A DNA stretch of 35,563 nt from Cerasicoccus frondis (GCA_031296915.1 JAVDPC010000044.1:1-35563), one strand, 5' to 3'; shown: positions 15,511-24,883, counted from the stretch's first letter. Numbers and translations are program-made. The notes: generated from the sequence alone by a model not told the origin.

Positions 15511-16143
15511 ATGGAGGCATTAGACACTAGACAACGCATTCTTGGGGCCGCCGAGCGCTTCTATGCCGAGCGCGGATTCGACGGCACATCGATGCGCAGC
15601 TTGACGGAAGAAGCCGGGGTCAACCTGGCTGCGGTAAACTATCACTTCGGCTCGAAAAAAGCGCTGATGTGGGAAATGTTTCGGGGCAAAATAGTCCCGC
15701 TGAACAACGAGCGTGTGCGACGCCTGGAAGCTGCCGAAGCCAAACCCGGCGGCGCCACGTTGGAGGACATTTTCGACGCCTTGCTGCGGCCAATGTTTGA
15801 AGTCGCCAAGGGCCCGGACGGCCCCAACATCATTTTCCTGCGCATGGTGGGGCGCATGTTCTCGGAGAACGAAGAGTTCTGGCAGCACCTGCACGAAGAG
15901 TTTTTCAACGAGCTAACCTGCCGCTTCGTTGACGCCATTGCCGCCGCCGAGCCAGGCCTCTCCCCCGAATCGCTCGCCTGGCGTTTCCACTTTGCCATTA
16001 GCACGATGCTGGGCGCCCTGCTCCTGCATCACCCCAAAGGTTGCGACTGCGAGCACATCGACATTGGCAACCTGGAGCTAACCTGCCGCAATTTGCTCAG
16101 CTTTATGTGCGTCGGTTTTCGCGGCATGGAGGAACCCTCCTGA
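15511..16143 (+). CDS. TetR-family regulator (CerR/DUF1956-like) of the RND efflux operon
   Basis: The 210-residue protein has the N-terminal TetR helix-turn-helix (about 8-52: the phrases RILGAAERFYAERGF and NLAAVNYHFGSKKAL). The C-terminal ligand-binding part resembles the CerR-type domain common in efflux repressors, with FLRMVGRMFSE and a Cys-rich HHPKGCDCEH loop near 173-182. It leads an operon: its TGA stop at 16141-16143 shares one base with the ATG of the outer-membrane factor at 16143. It probably represses itself and the downstream pump, using the dyads at 15437 and 15487. The inducer is unknown. The Cys/His cluster could sense a metal or a thiol reagent, but that is speculation. 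Confidence 0.9.
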   Translation: MEALDTRQRILGAAERFYAERGFDGTSMRSLTEEAGVNLAAVNYHFGSKKALMWEMFRGKIVPLNNERVRRLEAAEAKPGGATLEDIFDALLRPMFEVAKGPDGPNIIFLRMVGRMFSENEEFWQHLHEEFFNELTCRFVDAIAAAEPGLSPESLAWRFHFAISTMLGALLLHHPKGCDCEHIDIGNLELTCRNLLSFMCVGFRGMEEPS

Positions 16144-17666
16144 TGCCCCTGCCCGGCTGGCAACAACTGGCGCCGTTTGGCGCTGCGCTCATCCTGGCCG
16201 GATGCGCCACGCCACCGGAAAGTCGCGTGGAGGAAATGCCTGCAAGCTATCCGGCGAACTGGACCGCCCATACTCCACCTGGCGAAACCGTGGAAGGCGC
16301 GGCACTGGCCGACGCACCCAGCGGCTGGGTTCAGGACTTTGACTCACCCGAGCTGAGCCAACTGGTCGATGAAGCCATCGCCCGCAACTACGATCTGCAG
16401 GCTGCCGCCGCAAACCTGGGCATCGCCAGCGCAGACGCCACCATTGCTGGCGCGGACGCCTACCCGCAGATCAATGGTGAATTCGGGGGTGGACGCCAAA
16501 AGCAAAACATCGGCGGCACGAATTCAGAATACTCCAGCGTCATGCTCAGTGTGGGCGCCACGTGGGAAATCGATATCTGGGGCCGCTTGCGCGACCGCCA
16601 AAGCGCTGCCCTGGCCGATGTGCAGGCTCAACTCGCCACCTACCGCGGCGCACGCCTGTCGCTCGCAGCCCGTACCACCACTGCCTGGTTTCGCTGCATC
16701 GAAGCACGCCAACAGCTCGAGCTCGCCACGGGCACATACGAAAGTTTTGACAAGGCCACCAATGCCATCCGCAACCGCTATGAACGCGGCGTAAGCCCCG
16801 CGCTGGACCTACGACTCTCCATGGCCCAAACCGCAGCCGCCAAGGCCTCCATGGACTTGCGGGGCCAGGAGTTTGACACCGCCATTCGCCAACTCGAAAT
16901 CATCCTGGGTCGTTACCCGGCCAAGGAATTGGCTATCGCCGAGACGTTGCCCAGCATCACGCGGCCAGTGCCAGTCGGCCTGCCGTCGGAACTGTTGGAG
17001 CGACGTCCGGACTTAATTGTCGCCGAGCGCGAGTTGGCGGCCTCAGGCAAACGCGTCAGCGAGGCGCGTAAATCCATGCTGCCGCGCATTGCCTTGACCG
17101 GTGAGTATGGCTACTCCAGCAGCTCGCTGAGCAACCTGCTCGACAGCAGTTTCTCCGTGTGGACGCTGGCTGGCAACGCCCTGCAACCAATCTTCCAGGG
17201 CATGCGCCTGAGCGCCGCCGTAGACCGCGCCAAAGCCGTCGCCCAGCAAAGCCTGGCGAACTACGGGCAAACCGCGCTCAACGCCTTTGGTGAAGTGGAA
17301 ATCGCCCTGGCTTCAGAGCAATTTCTCAATGCCCGCGTCGCCAATCTGGATGAGTCCGCCACTCAGTCCATCGCCGCCGAAGACGCCGCGTGGGAGCAGT
17401 ATTCACGCGGCCTGACAGACATCATTACTGTACTGGAATCCCAACGCCGCACCTTTGAATCGCGCACAGCCCTGATCTCTGCGCACACCAATCTGCTCGT
17501 CAACCGCGTAAATCTCTACCTGGCGCTGGGTGGCGACTTCGACGATTTGCCACCGGAGGAAGTCGAAGTGAAGTCCCCGCTGGGACCGGAAGAAATTAAA
17601 CTACCCGAAACTACTTTGCCTGACAAAGTAGCTTTGCAAGACAAAGCTACGACCGAGGAATCATAA
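16143..17666 (+). CDS. Outer-membrane efflux factor, NodT/TolC family lipoprotein
   Basis: The 507-residue protein has a lipoprotein signal peptide with lipobox LAGC (Cys21), as in NodT/OprM-type factors. Two homologous halves of long helices (alpha-barrel) and membrane strands follow, with family phrases LVDEAIARNYDL, SVGATWEIDIWGRLRD, LPSELLERRPDLIVAERELAA and GEVEIALAS. It forms the exit duct of the tripartite pump. The longer open frame from 16041 overlaps the regulator and would bury the signal peptide, so 16143 is the start. The last residues (about 490-503, LPDKVALQDKA) are encoded by two overlapping perfect hairpins (17611-17650), which suggests a repeat taken into the reading frame. 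The stop lies 2 bp before the adaptor gene. Confidence 0.93.
   Translation: MPLPGWQQLAPFGAALILAGCATPPESRVEEMPASYPANWTAHTPPGETVEGAALADAPSGWVQDFDSPELSQLVDEAIARNYDLQAAAANLGIASADATIAGADAYPQINGEFGGGRQKQNIGGTNSEYSSVMLSVGATWEIDIWGRLRDRQSAALADVQAQLATYRGARLSLAARTTTAWFRCIEARQQLELATGTYESFDKATNAIRNRYERGVSPALDLRLSMAQTAAAKASMDLRGQEFDTAIRQLEIILGRYPAKELAIAETLPSITRPVPVGLPSELLERRPDLIVAERELAASGKRVSEARKSMLPRIALTGEYGYSSSSLSNLLDSSFSVWTLAGNALQPIFQGMRLSAAVDRAKAVAQQSLANYGQTALNAFGEVEIALASEQFLNARVANLDESATQSIAAEDAAWEQYSRGLTDIITVLESQRRTFESRTALISAHTNLLVNRVNLYLALGGDFDDLPPEEVEVKSPLGPEEIKLPETTLPDKVALQDKATTEES
17611..17650. repeat. Two overlapping perfect hairpins inside a coding end
   Basis: CTACTTTG-cctga-CAAAGTAG (17611-17631) and GTAGCTTTG-caaga-CAAAGCTAC (17628-17650) share the GTAG at 17628-17631, so both cannot form fully at once. 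They encode part of the outer-membrane factor's C-terminal tail and lie just before the adaptor start. Confidence 0.75.
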
Positions 17667-17668
17667 CC

Positions 17669-18934
17669 ATGAGCCGTCCCGACTCCCACACGCCAGAGGA
17701 CAATTCGCCTCCCCCCCTTTCCAACGCTGAAACGCCGAAAAAGAAATCCAGCGGCTTTGCGCCGGGCAAGATCCTGCTGCCGATCATCATACTGGTCGTG
17801 GCCTGGTTTCTCGGCGTCGCCATCATCAACTCCAAACCCGAGCCGGAAAAGAAGACGCCGCCTCCCCGCGTAGTCGCGGTGGAAACCGTTACCGTGCAGC
17901 CGGAGTCTATCCGCCTGAGCGTTTCGTCGCAGGGCGTGGTGCAGCCCCGCATGCAGACCCAGCTAACGGCCGAGGTTTCCGGCCGCATTGACAGCGTGGC
18001 GCCCAACTTCCGCGACGGCGGCATCATCCGCAAAGACGAAGTGCTGATCCAACTCGATAAAATCGACTACGAGGCCGCACTGGCCAACGCGGAATCAGAG
18101 GCTGCACAGGCCAAACTCACCCTCTCCTCCGAGCAAGCTCAGGCCGAACAGGCCGCCGCCGATTGGGAGGATCTCGGACGCGGCGACCCCACCGACCTCG
18201 CCCTGCGCAAGCCGCAACTTGAGCAAGCCAAGGCGCTCATCAAAAGTGCGGAAGCAGCCGTGAGCCGCGCCAAACGCAATCTGGAGCGCACCGCCGTCCG
18301 CGCGCCCTACGACGGGCGCGTGATCGAGCAAAACGTCGACCTGGGCCAATTCGTCGGCGCCAATTCAGCCCTCGCAACGATCTACTCAACCGATGTGGCC
18401 GAAGTCAGCTTGCCCCTTTCCGATGAGGAACTCGCACGGCTGGACCTCCCATCACAGGTGAACGATAAAACCGGCGAAATCGACGGCCCACAAGTCACGC
18501 TGAGCACCCATTTCGCCGACCGACGCTTCACCTGGGAAGGGCAGATTATCCGAACCGGCGCGGTCTTTGACCAACGCAGCCGCCTGCTGGATGTCATCGT
18601 GGAAGTTACCGACCCGCTTGCCTCCGACCCAAGCCAACCGGGCCGCCCCCCCCTCAAGCCCGGCAAGTTCGTGCAGGCGGACATCGAGGGCCGCCTGGCC
18701 AAGAACGCCTTTTCCATTCCCCGCGCCGCCTTGCGCGAGGGGGACACTGTGCTCATCGCTCAGGCGGACGACACCCTGGCTCAGCGCCAAGTCACCGTGA
18801 TCCAGGCTGACACCGAACACGCAGTGATCAGCGAGGGGCTCGAAGCCGGCGACCGCGTGATCACCAGCCCGGTCGAATACGTGATCGAAGGCATGCAACT
18901 CGTCGTCGAGAACGGTCAAGCTGACGCGTCATGA
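17669..18934 (+). CDS. RND efflux periplasmic adaptor (membrane fusion protein)
   Basis: The 421-residue protein has a cytoplasmic Pro-rich N terminus, one membrane anchor (about 34-54) and then the usual adaptor order: first barrel and lipoyl half (VSGRIDSVAPNFRDGGIIRKDEVL), an alpha-helical hairpin (about 130-210), the second lipoyl half (APYDGRVIEQNVDLGQFVG), a beta-barrel domain and a membrane-proximal domain ending ITSPVEYVIEGMQL. It links the pump to the outer-membrane factor. It starts 2 bp after the upstream stop and overlaps the pump gene by 4 bp (ATGA at 18931), so the operon is translationally coupled. Confidence 0.95.
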   Translation: MSRPDSHTPEDNSPPPLSNAETPKKKSSGFAPGKILLPIIILVVAWFLGVAIINSKPEPEKKTPPPRVVAVETVTVQPESIRLSVSSQGVVQPRMQTQLTAEVSGRIDSVAPNFRDGGIIRKDEVLIQLDKIDYEAALANAESEAAQAKLTLSSEQAQAEQAAADWEDLGRGDPTDLALRKPQLEQAKALIKSAEAAVSRAKRNLERTAVRAPYDGRVIEQNVDLGQFVGANSALATIYSTDVAEVSLPLSDEELARLDLPSQVNDKTGEIDGPQVTLSTHFADRRFTWEGQIIRTGAVFDQRSRLLDVIVEVTDPLASDPSQPGRPPLKPGKFVQADIEGRLAKNAFSIPRAALREGDTVLIAQADDTLAQRQVTVIQADTEHAVISEGLEAGDRVITSPVEYVIEGMQLVVENGQADAS

Positions 18935-21900
18935 TTAACTGGTTTGCCCGCAACGGCGTCGCCGCCAACCTGCTGATGCTCATCCTCGTGCTGGGTGGGC
19001 TGGCCTCGATGTCGACCATCAAGATCGAACTGTTCCCACAGTTTTCGTTCGACACCATTTCCGTGCGCGTGCCCTTCCGCGGCGCGGCGCCCGCCGAAGT
19101 AGAGGAGCAAATCGTCAAGCGCATCGAAGAAGAAATTCAGGACCTCGATGGCATCAAGGAAATGACCAGCACCTCGATCGAAGGCTACGGCACCGTGACC
19201 GTGGAAGTCGATAAGGGCTATGAAGTCCGCAAGCTGCTCGACGACATCAAGACGCGCGTTGACTCCATCAACACCTTCCCCCCCGAGTCCGAGCGCCCCA
19301 TCATTCAGGAGAATTTGATTCGCCGCGAAGTCCTCGCAATCTCGTTGCGCGGCAACACCGACGAAAAGACGCTCAAGCGACTGGCCGAAGAGGTCCGCGA
19401 AGACTTGCTCGGCACGGGCAAGATCAGCCAAGTCGACATCATTGGCGTGCGCGATTACGAAATCGGCATCGAGGTCAGCGAAGACGCCATGCGCCGTTAT
19501 GGGCTGACGTTTCAGGAAGTCGCCGACGCCGTGCGCACCACGTCGATCGACCTGCCGGGTGGCGCAATCAAGAGTGACGGCGGGGAAATTCTCGTCCGCA
19601 CCAAAGGCCAGGCCTACGAGCGCCAGCAATTTGCCGACATTGTCCTGATCACTCGCGAAGATGGCTCACGCATCACCCTGGGCGATGTCGCCAACATCAA
19701 CGACGGCTTCACCGACGACCCCCTGCGCATGGTCACCGATGGCCAGCCGGGCGTGGATTTGGTCGTTTATGAAGTTGGCCAACAAAACCCACTCAGCATT
19801 TCCGCCGCCGTCAAGGAATACGTGAAGGAGAAGCAGGACGACCTGCCGCCCGGCATCACGATCAGCACCTGGCGCGACACGTCCTTCTACCTGTGGGGAC
19901 GTCTGAACATGCTGATCGAAAACGGCATCATTGGCCTCATTCTCGTGTTGTGCGTGCTGACTCTGTTCCTGCGCCCATCGCTGGCGTTTTGGGTCACGCT
20001 GGGCATTCCGATTTCCTTCCTGGGCACCTTCCTCGCGATGCCGTGGATTGATGTTTCGGTGAACTTGATTTCGCTCTTTGGCTTCATCCTCGTCTTGGGG
20101 ATCGTGGTGGACGACGCCATCGTCGTCGGCGAAAGCGTCTTCACGGAGTTCCAACGCAGCGGCCCCGGCGTCGAGTCCTCCGTCCGCGGCGCCCACGCCG
20201 TCGCGACACCGGTGACGTTTGCCGTGCTCACGACTGCGGTAGCGTTCATTCCGATGCTCATGATTCCGGGCTTCCAGGGGAAGTTCCTGAAAGCGATTCC
20301 CATGGTGGTCATCCCCACGCTGCTCTTCTCGCTTATCGAGTCCAAGCTCATCCTGCCCTACCACTTGTCGCTGTGCAAAGTCGGCGACCGCAACCGCGAG
20401 AAAATCAATTTCTTCCAACGCTTTCAGCGTAAAATTTCCGATGGCCTGGAGCGCCTGATCGACAAGTGGTATCGCCCACTCCTGGCCAAGGCTCTCAATT
20501 ACCGGTATGTCACCCTGTCCAGCTTTGTCGCCATTCTCGGGCTGACGATTTCCCTCGTGATCGGCGGTTGGATCAAGTTTGTGCCGTTCCCGGCCGTGCC
20601 CAGTGACTACATCGGCGTCGTGTTCGCCTACCCGGACGGCACCCCCGCCAGCGTCACCCAAAAGGCAATCGACCGCATCAACGCCGCGCTGGACGATGTC
20701 ATTGCGGAGAGTAAAGCCGCCGGGCGTCCAAACCCTGTCGACAAGCGCCAATCGGTGCTCGGCATGCAAGCCTTTGGCGGCGGCCCGGGCGGCACGCAAT
20801 CCACCGAAGTGCAAAGCCATCAGGGGCAAGTGGTTGTCGAGCTGCGCAAGTCCGAACTACGCACCGACGAGGACTCCGCCGTGCTGCTGGCCAACCGCTG
20901 GCGCGAAGCGCTCGGCCAGGTGCCGGGCATTAAATCCATGACCTTTGAAGCCACCGCCGCCGGCGGACAAGGCGAGCCCATCGACATTCAACTCACCGGC
21001 GAATCGCTCGAACAACTCCGCCAAGTCGCCAATGAGCTCAAGGACGCATTGAGGAAATTCGACGGCGTATTCGACATCCGGGATAACCTGGCTGACGGCC
21101 AAAAGGAGATTCAGCTCAACATCAAGCCCAGCGCCGAAGCCCTCGGCCTGAGCCAACTGGAGCTTGGCAACCAAGTGCGCGCCGCCTTCTTTGGTGACGA
21201 AGCCCAACGCGTGCAACGTGGCCGCGACGACATCCGCGTGATGGTCCGCTACCCGCGCGAAGAACGCGAATCCGTGGGCAATTTGGAGCGCATGCGCATT
21301 CGCACGGAAGACGGACGGGAGGTGCCGTTTAGTGAAGTCGCCGACGCCGAAGTTGGCCTCGGTTACGCGGCGATTAACCGCGACAACCGCCAACGCATCG
21401 TCAACGTGCTCGCCGACGCCGACAAGGACAACATCGACCTGGAGTCCGTCAAAAACACGCTGCGCAATGAAATCATCCCCGAGATCCAATCACACTACGA
21501 GGGCGTGAACTTCATTTTCCGCGGCGAAGACGAAGAGGTCCGCGAGAGTAATTCCAGCATGCTCAGTGGCACGATCCTGGTGTTCTTCCTGATGTATGCG
21601 CTGCTGGCGATTCCGTTTAAAAGCTACCTACAGCCGTTCATTGTGATGTTCGTCATCCCCTTTGGTCTGGTGGGCGCATTCCTCGGCCACGTGTTCATGG
21701 GGCACCCGATCAGCCAGCTGTCGATCTTTGGCATCATCGCGCTCTCCGGCGTGGTGGTGAACGACAGCCTCGTGCTCGTGGATTACATCAACCAACAGCG
21801 CAAGCAGGGCGTCACCTTGCTCGACGCAGTTTGGGAGAGCGGCGCCGCGCGTTTTCGCCCGATTCTGTTGACCTCGCTGACGACCTTCTGCGGCCTGACG

Positions 21901-22113
21901 CCCATTCTCTTTGAGAAAAGCCTGCAAGCGCAGTTCCTCATTCCCATGGCGATTTCGCTTAGCTTTGGCGTGCTCTTTGCGACGTTCATTACGTTGTTGT
22001 TGGTCCCCGCGACTTACCTGATCCTCGAAGACTTCAAGCGTTCCTGCATCCTCTGCTGGTGCTGGCTCTGGGGTAAGGAAAAGCCGCCCGAAAGAGCGCC
22101 CCTCCACGCCTAG
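18931..22113 (+). CDS. RND-family efflux pump, inner-membrane permease
   Basis: The 1060-residue protein has the length and layout of hydrophobe/amphiphile RND pumps: a first helix (about 9-29), a large periplasmic loop, six helices, a second loop and six more helices. It opens NWFARNGVAANLLMLILVLGG. The proton-relay aspartates of helix 4 are Asp394 and Asp395 (IVVDDAIVVGE). At the place of the AcrB helix-10 lysine (Lys940) there is Asn944 (GVVVNDSLVLVDYIN), a change shared by one RND subfamily. With the regulator, outer-membrane factor and adaptor it forms a complete proton-driven tripartite pump. The substrate is unknown; drugs, detergents or lipids are more likely than metal ions. Confidence 0.95.
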   Translation: MINWFARNGVAANLLMLILVLGGLASMSTIKIELFPQFSFDTISVRVPFRGAAPAEVEEQIVKRIEEEIQDLDGIKEMTSTSIEGYGTVTVEVDKGYEVRKLLDDIKTRVDSINTFPPESERPIIQENLIRREVLAISLRGNTDEKTLKRLAEEVREDLLGTGKISQVDIIGVRDYEIGIEVSEDAMRRYGLTFQEVADAVRTTSIDLPGGAIKSDGGEILVRTKGQAYERQQFADIVLITREDGSRITLGDVANINDGFTDDPLRMVTDGQPGVDLVVYEVGQQNPLSISAAVKEYVKEKQDDLPPGITISTWRDTSFYLWGRLNMLIENGIIGLILVLCVLTLFLRPSLAFWVTLGIPISFLGTFLAMPWIDVSVNLISLFGFILVLGIVVDDAIVVGESVFTEFQRSGPGVESSVRGAHAVATPVTFAVLTTAVAFIPMLMIPGFQGKFLKAIPMVVIPTLLFSLIESKLILPYHLSLCKVGDRNREKINFFQRFQRKISDGLERLIDKWYRPLLAKALNYRYVTLSSFVAILGLTISLVIGGWIKFVPFPAVPSDYIGVVFAYPDGTPASVTQKAIDRINAALDDVIAESKAAGRPNPVDKRQSVLGMQAFGGGPGGTQSTEVQSHQGQVVVELRKSELRTDEDSAVLLANRWREALGQVPGIKSMTFEATAAGGQGEPIDIQLTGESLEQLRQVANELKDALRKFDGVFDIRDNLADGQKEIQLNIKPSAEALGLSQLELGNQVRAAFFGDEAQRVQRGRDDIRVMVRYPREERESVGNLERMRIRTEDGREVPFSEVADAEVGLGYAAINRDNRQRIVNVLADADKDNIDLESVKNTLRNEIIPEIQSHYEGVNFIFRGEDEEVRESNSSMLSGTILVFFLMYALLAIPFKSYLQPFIVMFVIPFGLVGAFLGHVFMGHPISQLSIFGIIALSGVVVNDSLVLVDYINQQRKQGVTLLDAVWESGAARFRPILLTSLTTFCGLTPILFEKSLQAQFLIPMAISLSFGVLFATFITLLLVPATYLILEDFKRSCILCWCWLWGKEKPPERAPLHA

Positions 22114-22227
22114 AGCACTTGCACATGGTGCGGACTCCAACGCGGCGGCGGCGCTGGAGCGCTGTCCTTCAGCGATGAGCCAAACTCCGCCATTGCTCCC
22201 AGCAGGCAACTGAGCCAAGGTCAGCGC

Positions 22228-22764
22228 ATGGAAACCACGCTGGATTGCCCATACTTGCCCACTCCAACCGAGCCGATGACTTGGCGTGACATGGCGCGCT
22301 GGCGCAATGATCAGGGCGGTGAATTCTACGTCACCGCGCTGGCTTATGGGCAATTTCTCTGGCGAAAAGGGCTCAGCGCGCGCGCGCTGCTCGCCGTCGA
22401 CCGCGGGCTTTACGCAGACTTAAGCGGCGACGAAGCCGAGCTCCAAGACTGGCCGCTGCCCTACCGCGCCATTGGCTGGCTCGTCGCGAACAACCCGCCG
22501 GGCGTCTTCATCGGCAACCCGCGTGTGCATTATCAGCATCTCGCTGACCGCGTGCGCGGCGACCGTTTCGAACAGAAGAAATGGCGCGCCTGGGCCGCCT
22601 GGGCTGTTGTCCGCCAAGTCGCGCCTGATTACCCCGCCGATCCCAAGCACGACGTCGTCGAGCCGACTTTCGCTGAGATCGAAAACGGTTTGGCCGAGTT
22701 TGGCGTCAGCGGCGAAGTCGAAATGTGGCGCGCGGCCGCACAGCAAGCGCCAATTCACTCGTAA
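22228..22764 (+). CDS. Hypothetical protein, Trp-rich
   Basis: The 178-residue soluble protein has no signal peptide or membrane segment and was not recognised. It has many tryptophans (WRDMARWRND, FLWRKGL, QDWPLPYRAIGWLV, KKWRAWAAWAVV), and its middle part reads like alternating helices. Coding is supported by length, by strong third-position GC in this frame, and by the absence of a better frame. It starts 114 bp after the pump and ends 4 bp before the convergent kinase gene stop, so there is no room for a terminator between them. Whether it is transcribed with the pump is unclear. Confidence 0.65.
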   Translation: METTLDCPYLPTPTEPMTWRDMARWRNDQGGEFYVTALAYGQFLWRKGLSARALLAVDRGLYADLSGDEAELQDWPLPYRAIGWLVANNPPGVFIGNPRVHYQHLADRVRGDRFEQKKWRAWAAWAVVRQVAPDYPADPKHDVVEPTFAEIENGLAEFGVSGEVEMWRAAAQQAPIHS

Positions 22765-22768
22765 AGAA

Positions 22769-24883
22769 CTACACCCGCGCCGGAATGCGGCGGAGCGCCG
22801 AGGCGAGATCCGAGACCTTGACGGGCTTGCTCAAGTAGTCGTTCATGCCGGCTTCGAGACATTTACGCTCATCGCCCTTCATCGCAAGGGCGGTCATGGC
22901 GATAATGGGAATATCCCGGCAACTGACGCCGTGGTAGCCCTCACGAATGGCGCGCGTGCAGGTAAAGCCGTCCATTTCTGGCATTTGGCAGTCCATGAGG
23001 ACACAATCCACCGTCTGGCTACGTAGGAATTCCAACGCCTGCAGGCCATTTTCCGCCAAGTAGACCGTGTGGGAAAGCCGCTCCAGCATCTCGATGGTCA
23101 CTTCCTGATTGGTCGTCGAGTCTTCCACGAGCAACACCCGCAAGCTGGGCTGCGGGCCCGGATGCTCCTGAGCAGCGGCGGCATCCACACTGGCATGGGC
23201 GGGGGCATCCGGCTGATAACGCTCCAGCAAGCGCTGCAAACCACTGGGGCTGACGGGCTTGTATGCATTCAGCACATTATCGCAGCAGGTTCTCAGGCGT
23301 TTGCCGATATTCCCCACGACAACGATCATCAAGCTATCGAGCTCGGAGTCGTTGCGTACTTTCTGGCAGAAATCCAATCCGCTGACACTCTCCTGGGCGC
23401 TTTCGACGAATACGAAATCAAAGGGCTGGCCCAATCGCTTAGCCTCGCGAACACGCAAGAGCGCGGCGCCGTTGTCGCTGAGGAGTTCCGCTGAGCAACC
23501 CAAATTCGCCAGGAGTTTGCCCATGACCTCCTGCACGCGGGCGTTGCGGTCGACCGCCAGCACCCTTAAGCCGGGCGTAACGCGGGCCGATTCACTCGCG
23601 AAATCAGTTCCCTGCGAGCGCTCCAGCGGTAAATCGAGCCAAAATGCGCTGCCCTCGCCCGGCTGGCTCGTGAAGTCGAGCTCACCGTTCATCAGCTTGG
23701 CCAACTTGCGGGAAATCGCCAGCCCCAGCCCCGTACCGCCATATTTGCGGCTGGTGGAGCCATCGGCCTGCATGAAGGCATTGAACAGATTTCCCTGATT
23801 TTTCACGCTGATGCCGATGCCCGTATCCCGCACCAGTGTTCGTAAAAATGCGCCGTGCTGCGGATCGTGCTTGAGGTCGACCACGATGCTGACCTCCCCC
23901 TCTTCCGTAAATTTGATCGCGTTGCCCAGCAGGTTATTCAGGACCTGGCGGTAGCGCAGCGGATCGAGCCGCAGCCAATCAGGAACCTTGGAATCAATGT
24001 CCAGAATGAGCTCCACGTCTTTATCGAGCGCAGGTCGGGCCTGAAGCTGCACGCACTCTTCGACCAGCTCACGGATCGGCGTGTCCTCGGATTCCACGCT
24101 CAGTTTGCCCGCCTCGATCTTCGAATAGTCAAGAATGTCGTTGATGATGCTCAGTAGCGCATCCGCGCTGCGCTGGACGGTGTCCGCAAACATGCGCTGC
24201 TCTTCGTCGAGCTCGGATTCCTGCAAAAGGCTAACCATGCCGACAATGCCATTCATTGGCGTGCGAATTTCATGGCTCATATTAGCCAGAAACTCCGACT
24301 TGAGCCGCGCGCCCTCGATGGCGAGATCGCGGGCGGACTCCAGCTCCTGATTGGCTTTTTCGAGCTGCAGAGTCAGTTTTTCGAGCTGCTGCTTTTGCCG
24401 GATGAGCTTGTCTTCGCTGCGTTCGTGAAGCCGGATTTTCTGGCTGAGCAAGGCGTTCTGCAGCCGCACCAGGTTATCCACCGGGATCAAGCCCAACAGG
24501 CTGCGGTTATTATCGACCAGAATCGCGTCTTCGTAAAAACGCTCCGAACTGCGGCTGAAAACGCGGTCGAGGACTTGCTGGATCGGTGTGGCGACGGGAA
24601 TGATCTCCGGCGAGGGCACCATGACTTCGCGAATCGGCTTTTTGCCGTAAATAGAATAACCGAACTGCGACCCCAACAGTCCGCCGATGCGCTCACGCGA
24701 ACACATCCCCACGACCTGATGATTGTCCACCACCCCCATGAAGCTGAACCGGTGCTCCTGAAACAGCTTTTGCACCTTGGCAATGGACGTCGCGCCAGCC
24801 ACGCAATGGCTGTGCCCCACTAGCAGACGCAAGTCGGTCGTCTCCGGAGATTCGGAAAAATCGAACTGCTCATCTGGGCTCAT
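22769..24883 (-). CDS. CBS-domain hybrid sensor histidine kinase with pseudo-receiver and receiver
   Basis: The 704-residue cytoplasmic protein has no membrane helix. Order of parts: a CBS-like pair (about 17-145), a coiled coil (about 150-190), a HisKA dimerisation domain with phospho-acceptor His204 (SHEIRTP), a HATPase domain (N box NNLLGNAIKF about 316-325, DTGIGIS, GGTGLGLAIS about 382-391), a first receiver-like domain (about 439-552), a linker and a true C-terminal receiver (about 581-700) with Asp588, phospho-acceptor Asp631 in MDCQMPEMDG, Thr664 and Lys687. In the first receiver the acceptor is Glu494 (FVES), so it cannot be phosphorylated normally. CBS pairs bind adenine nucleotides, which suggests sensing of energy state. 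It diverges from pyruvate kinase over 210 bp. Confidence 0.92.
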   Translation of the reverse strand: MSPDEQFDFSESPETTDLRLLVGHSHCVAGATSIAKVQKLFQEHRFSFMGVVDNHQVVGMCSRERIGGLLGSQFGYSIYGKKPIREVMVPSPEIIPVATPIQQVLDRVFSRSSERFYEDAILVDNNRSLLGLIPVDNLVRLQNALLSQKIRLHERSEDKLIRQKQQLEKLTLQLEKANQELESARDLAIEGARLKSEFLANMSHEIRTPMNGIVGMVSLLQESELDEEQRMFADTVQRSADALLSIINDILDYSKIEAGKLSVESEDTPIRELVEECVQLQARPALDKDVELILDIDSKVPDWLRLDPLRYRQVLNNLLGNAIKFTEEGEVSIVVDLKHDPQHGAFLRTLVRDTGIGISVKNQGNLFNAFMQADGSTSRKYGGTGLGLAISRKLAKLMNGELDFTSQPGEGSAFWLDLPLERSQGTDFASESARVTPGLRVLAVDRNARVQEVMGKLLANLGCSAELLSDNGAALLRVREAKRLGQPFDFVFVESAQESVSGLDFCQKVRNDSELDSLMIVVVGNIGKRLRTCCDNVLNAYKPVSPSGLQRLLERYQPDAPAHASVDAAAAQEHPGPQPSLRVLLVEDSTTNQEVTIEMLERLSHTVYLAENGLQALEFLRSQTVDCVLMDCQMPEMDGFTCTRAIREGYHGVSCRDIPIIAMTALAMKGDERKCLEAGMNDYLSKPVKVSDLASALRRIPARV

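Noticed and set aside
19666..20829. A 387-residue open frame on the minus strand.
   Set aside because: It lies wholly inside the RND pump gene on the opposite strand, has low-complexity composition (Glu, Asp, Gln, His, Arg) and resembles no family. It is a high-GC shadow.
22111..22120. TAGAGCACTT after the RND pump, identical to the first ten bases of the MITE end.
   Set aside because: The match stops after ten bases and nothing further of the element follows. Chance or a very old remnant cannot be told apart.
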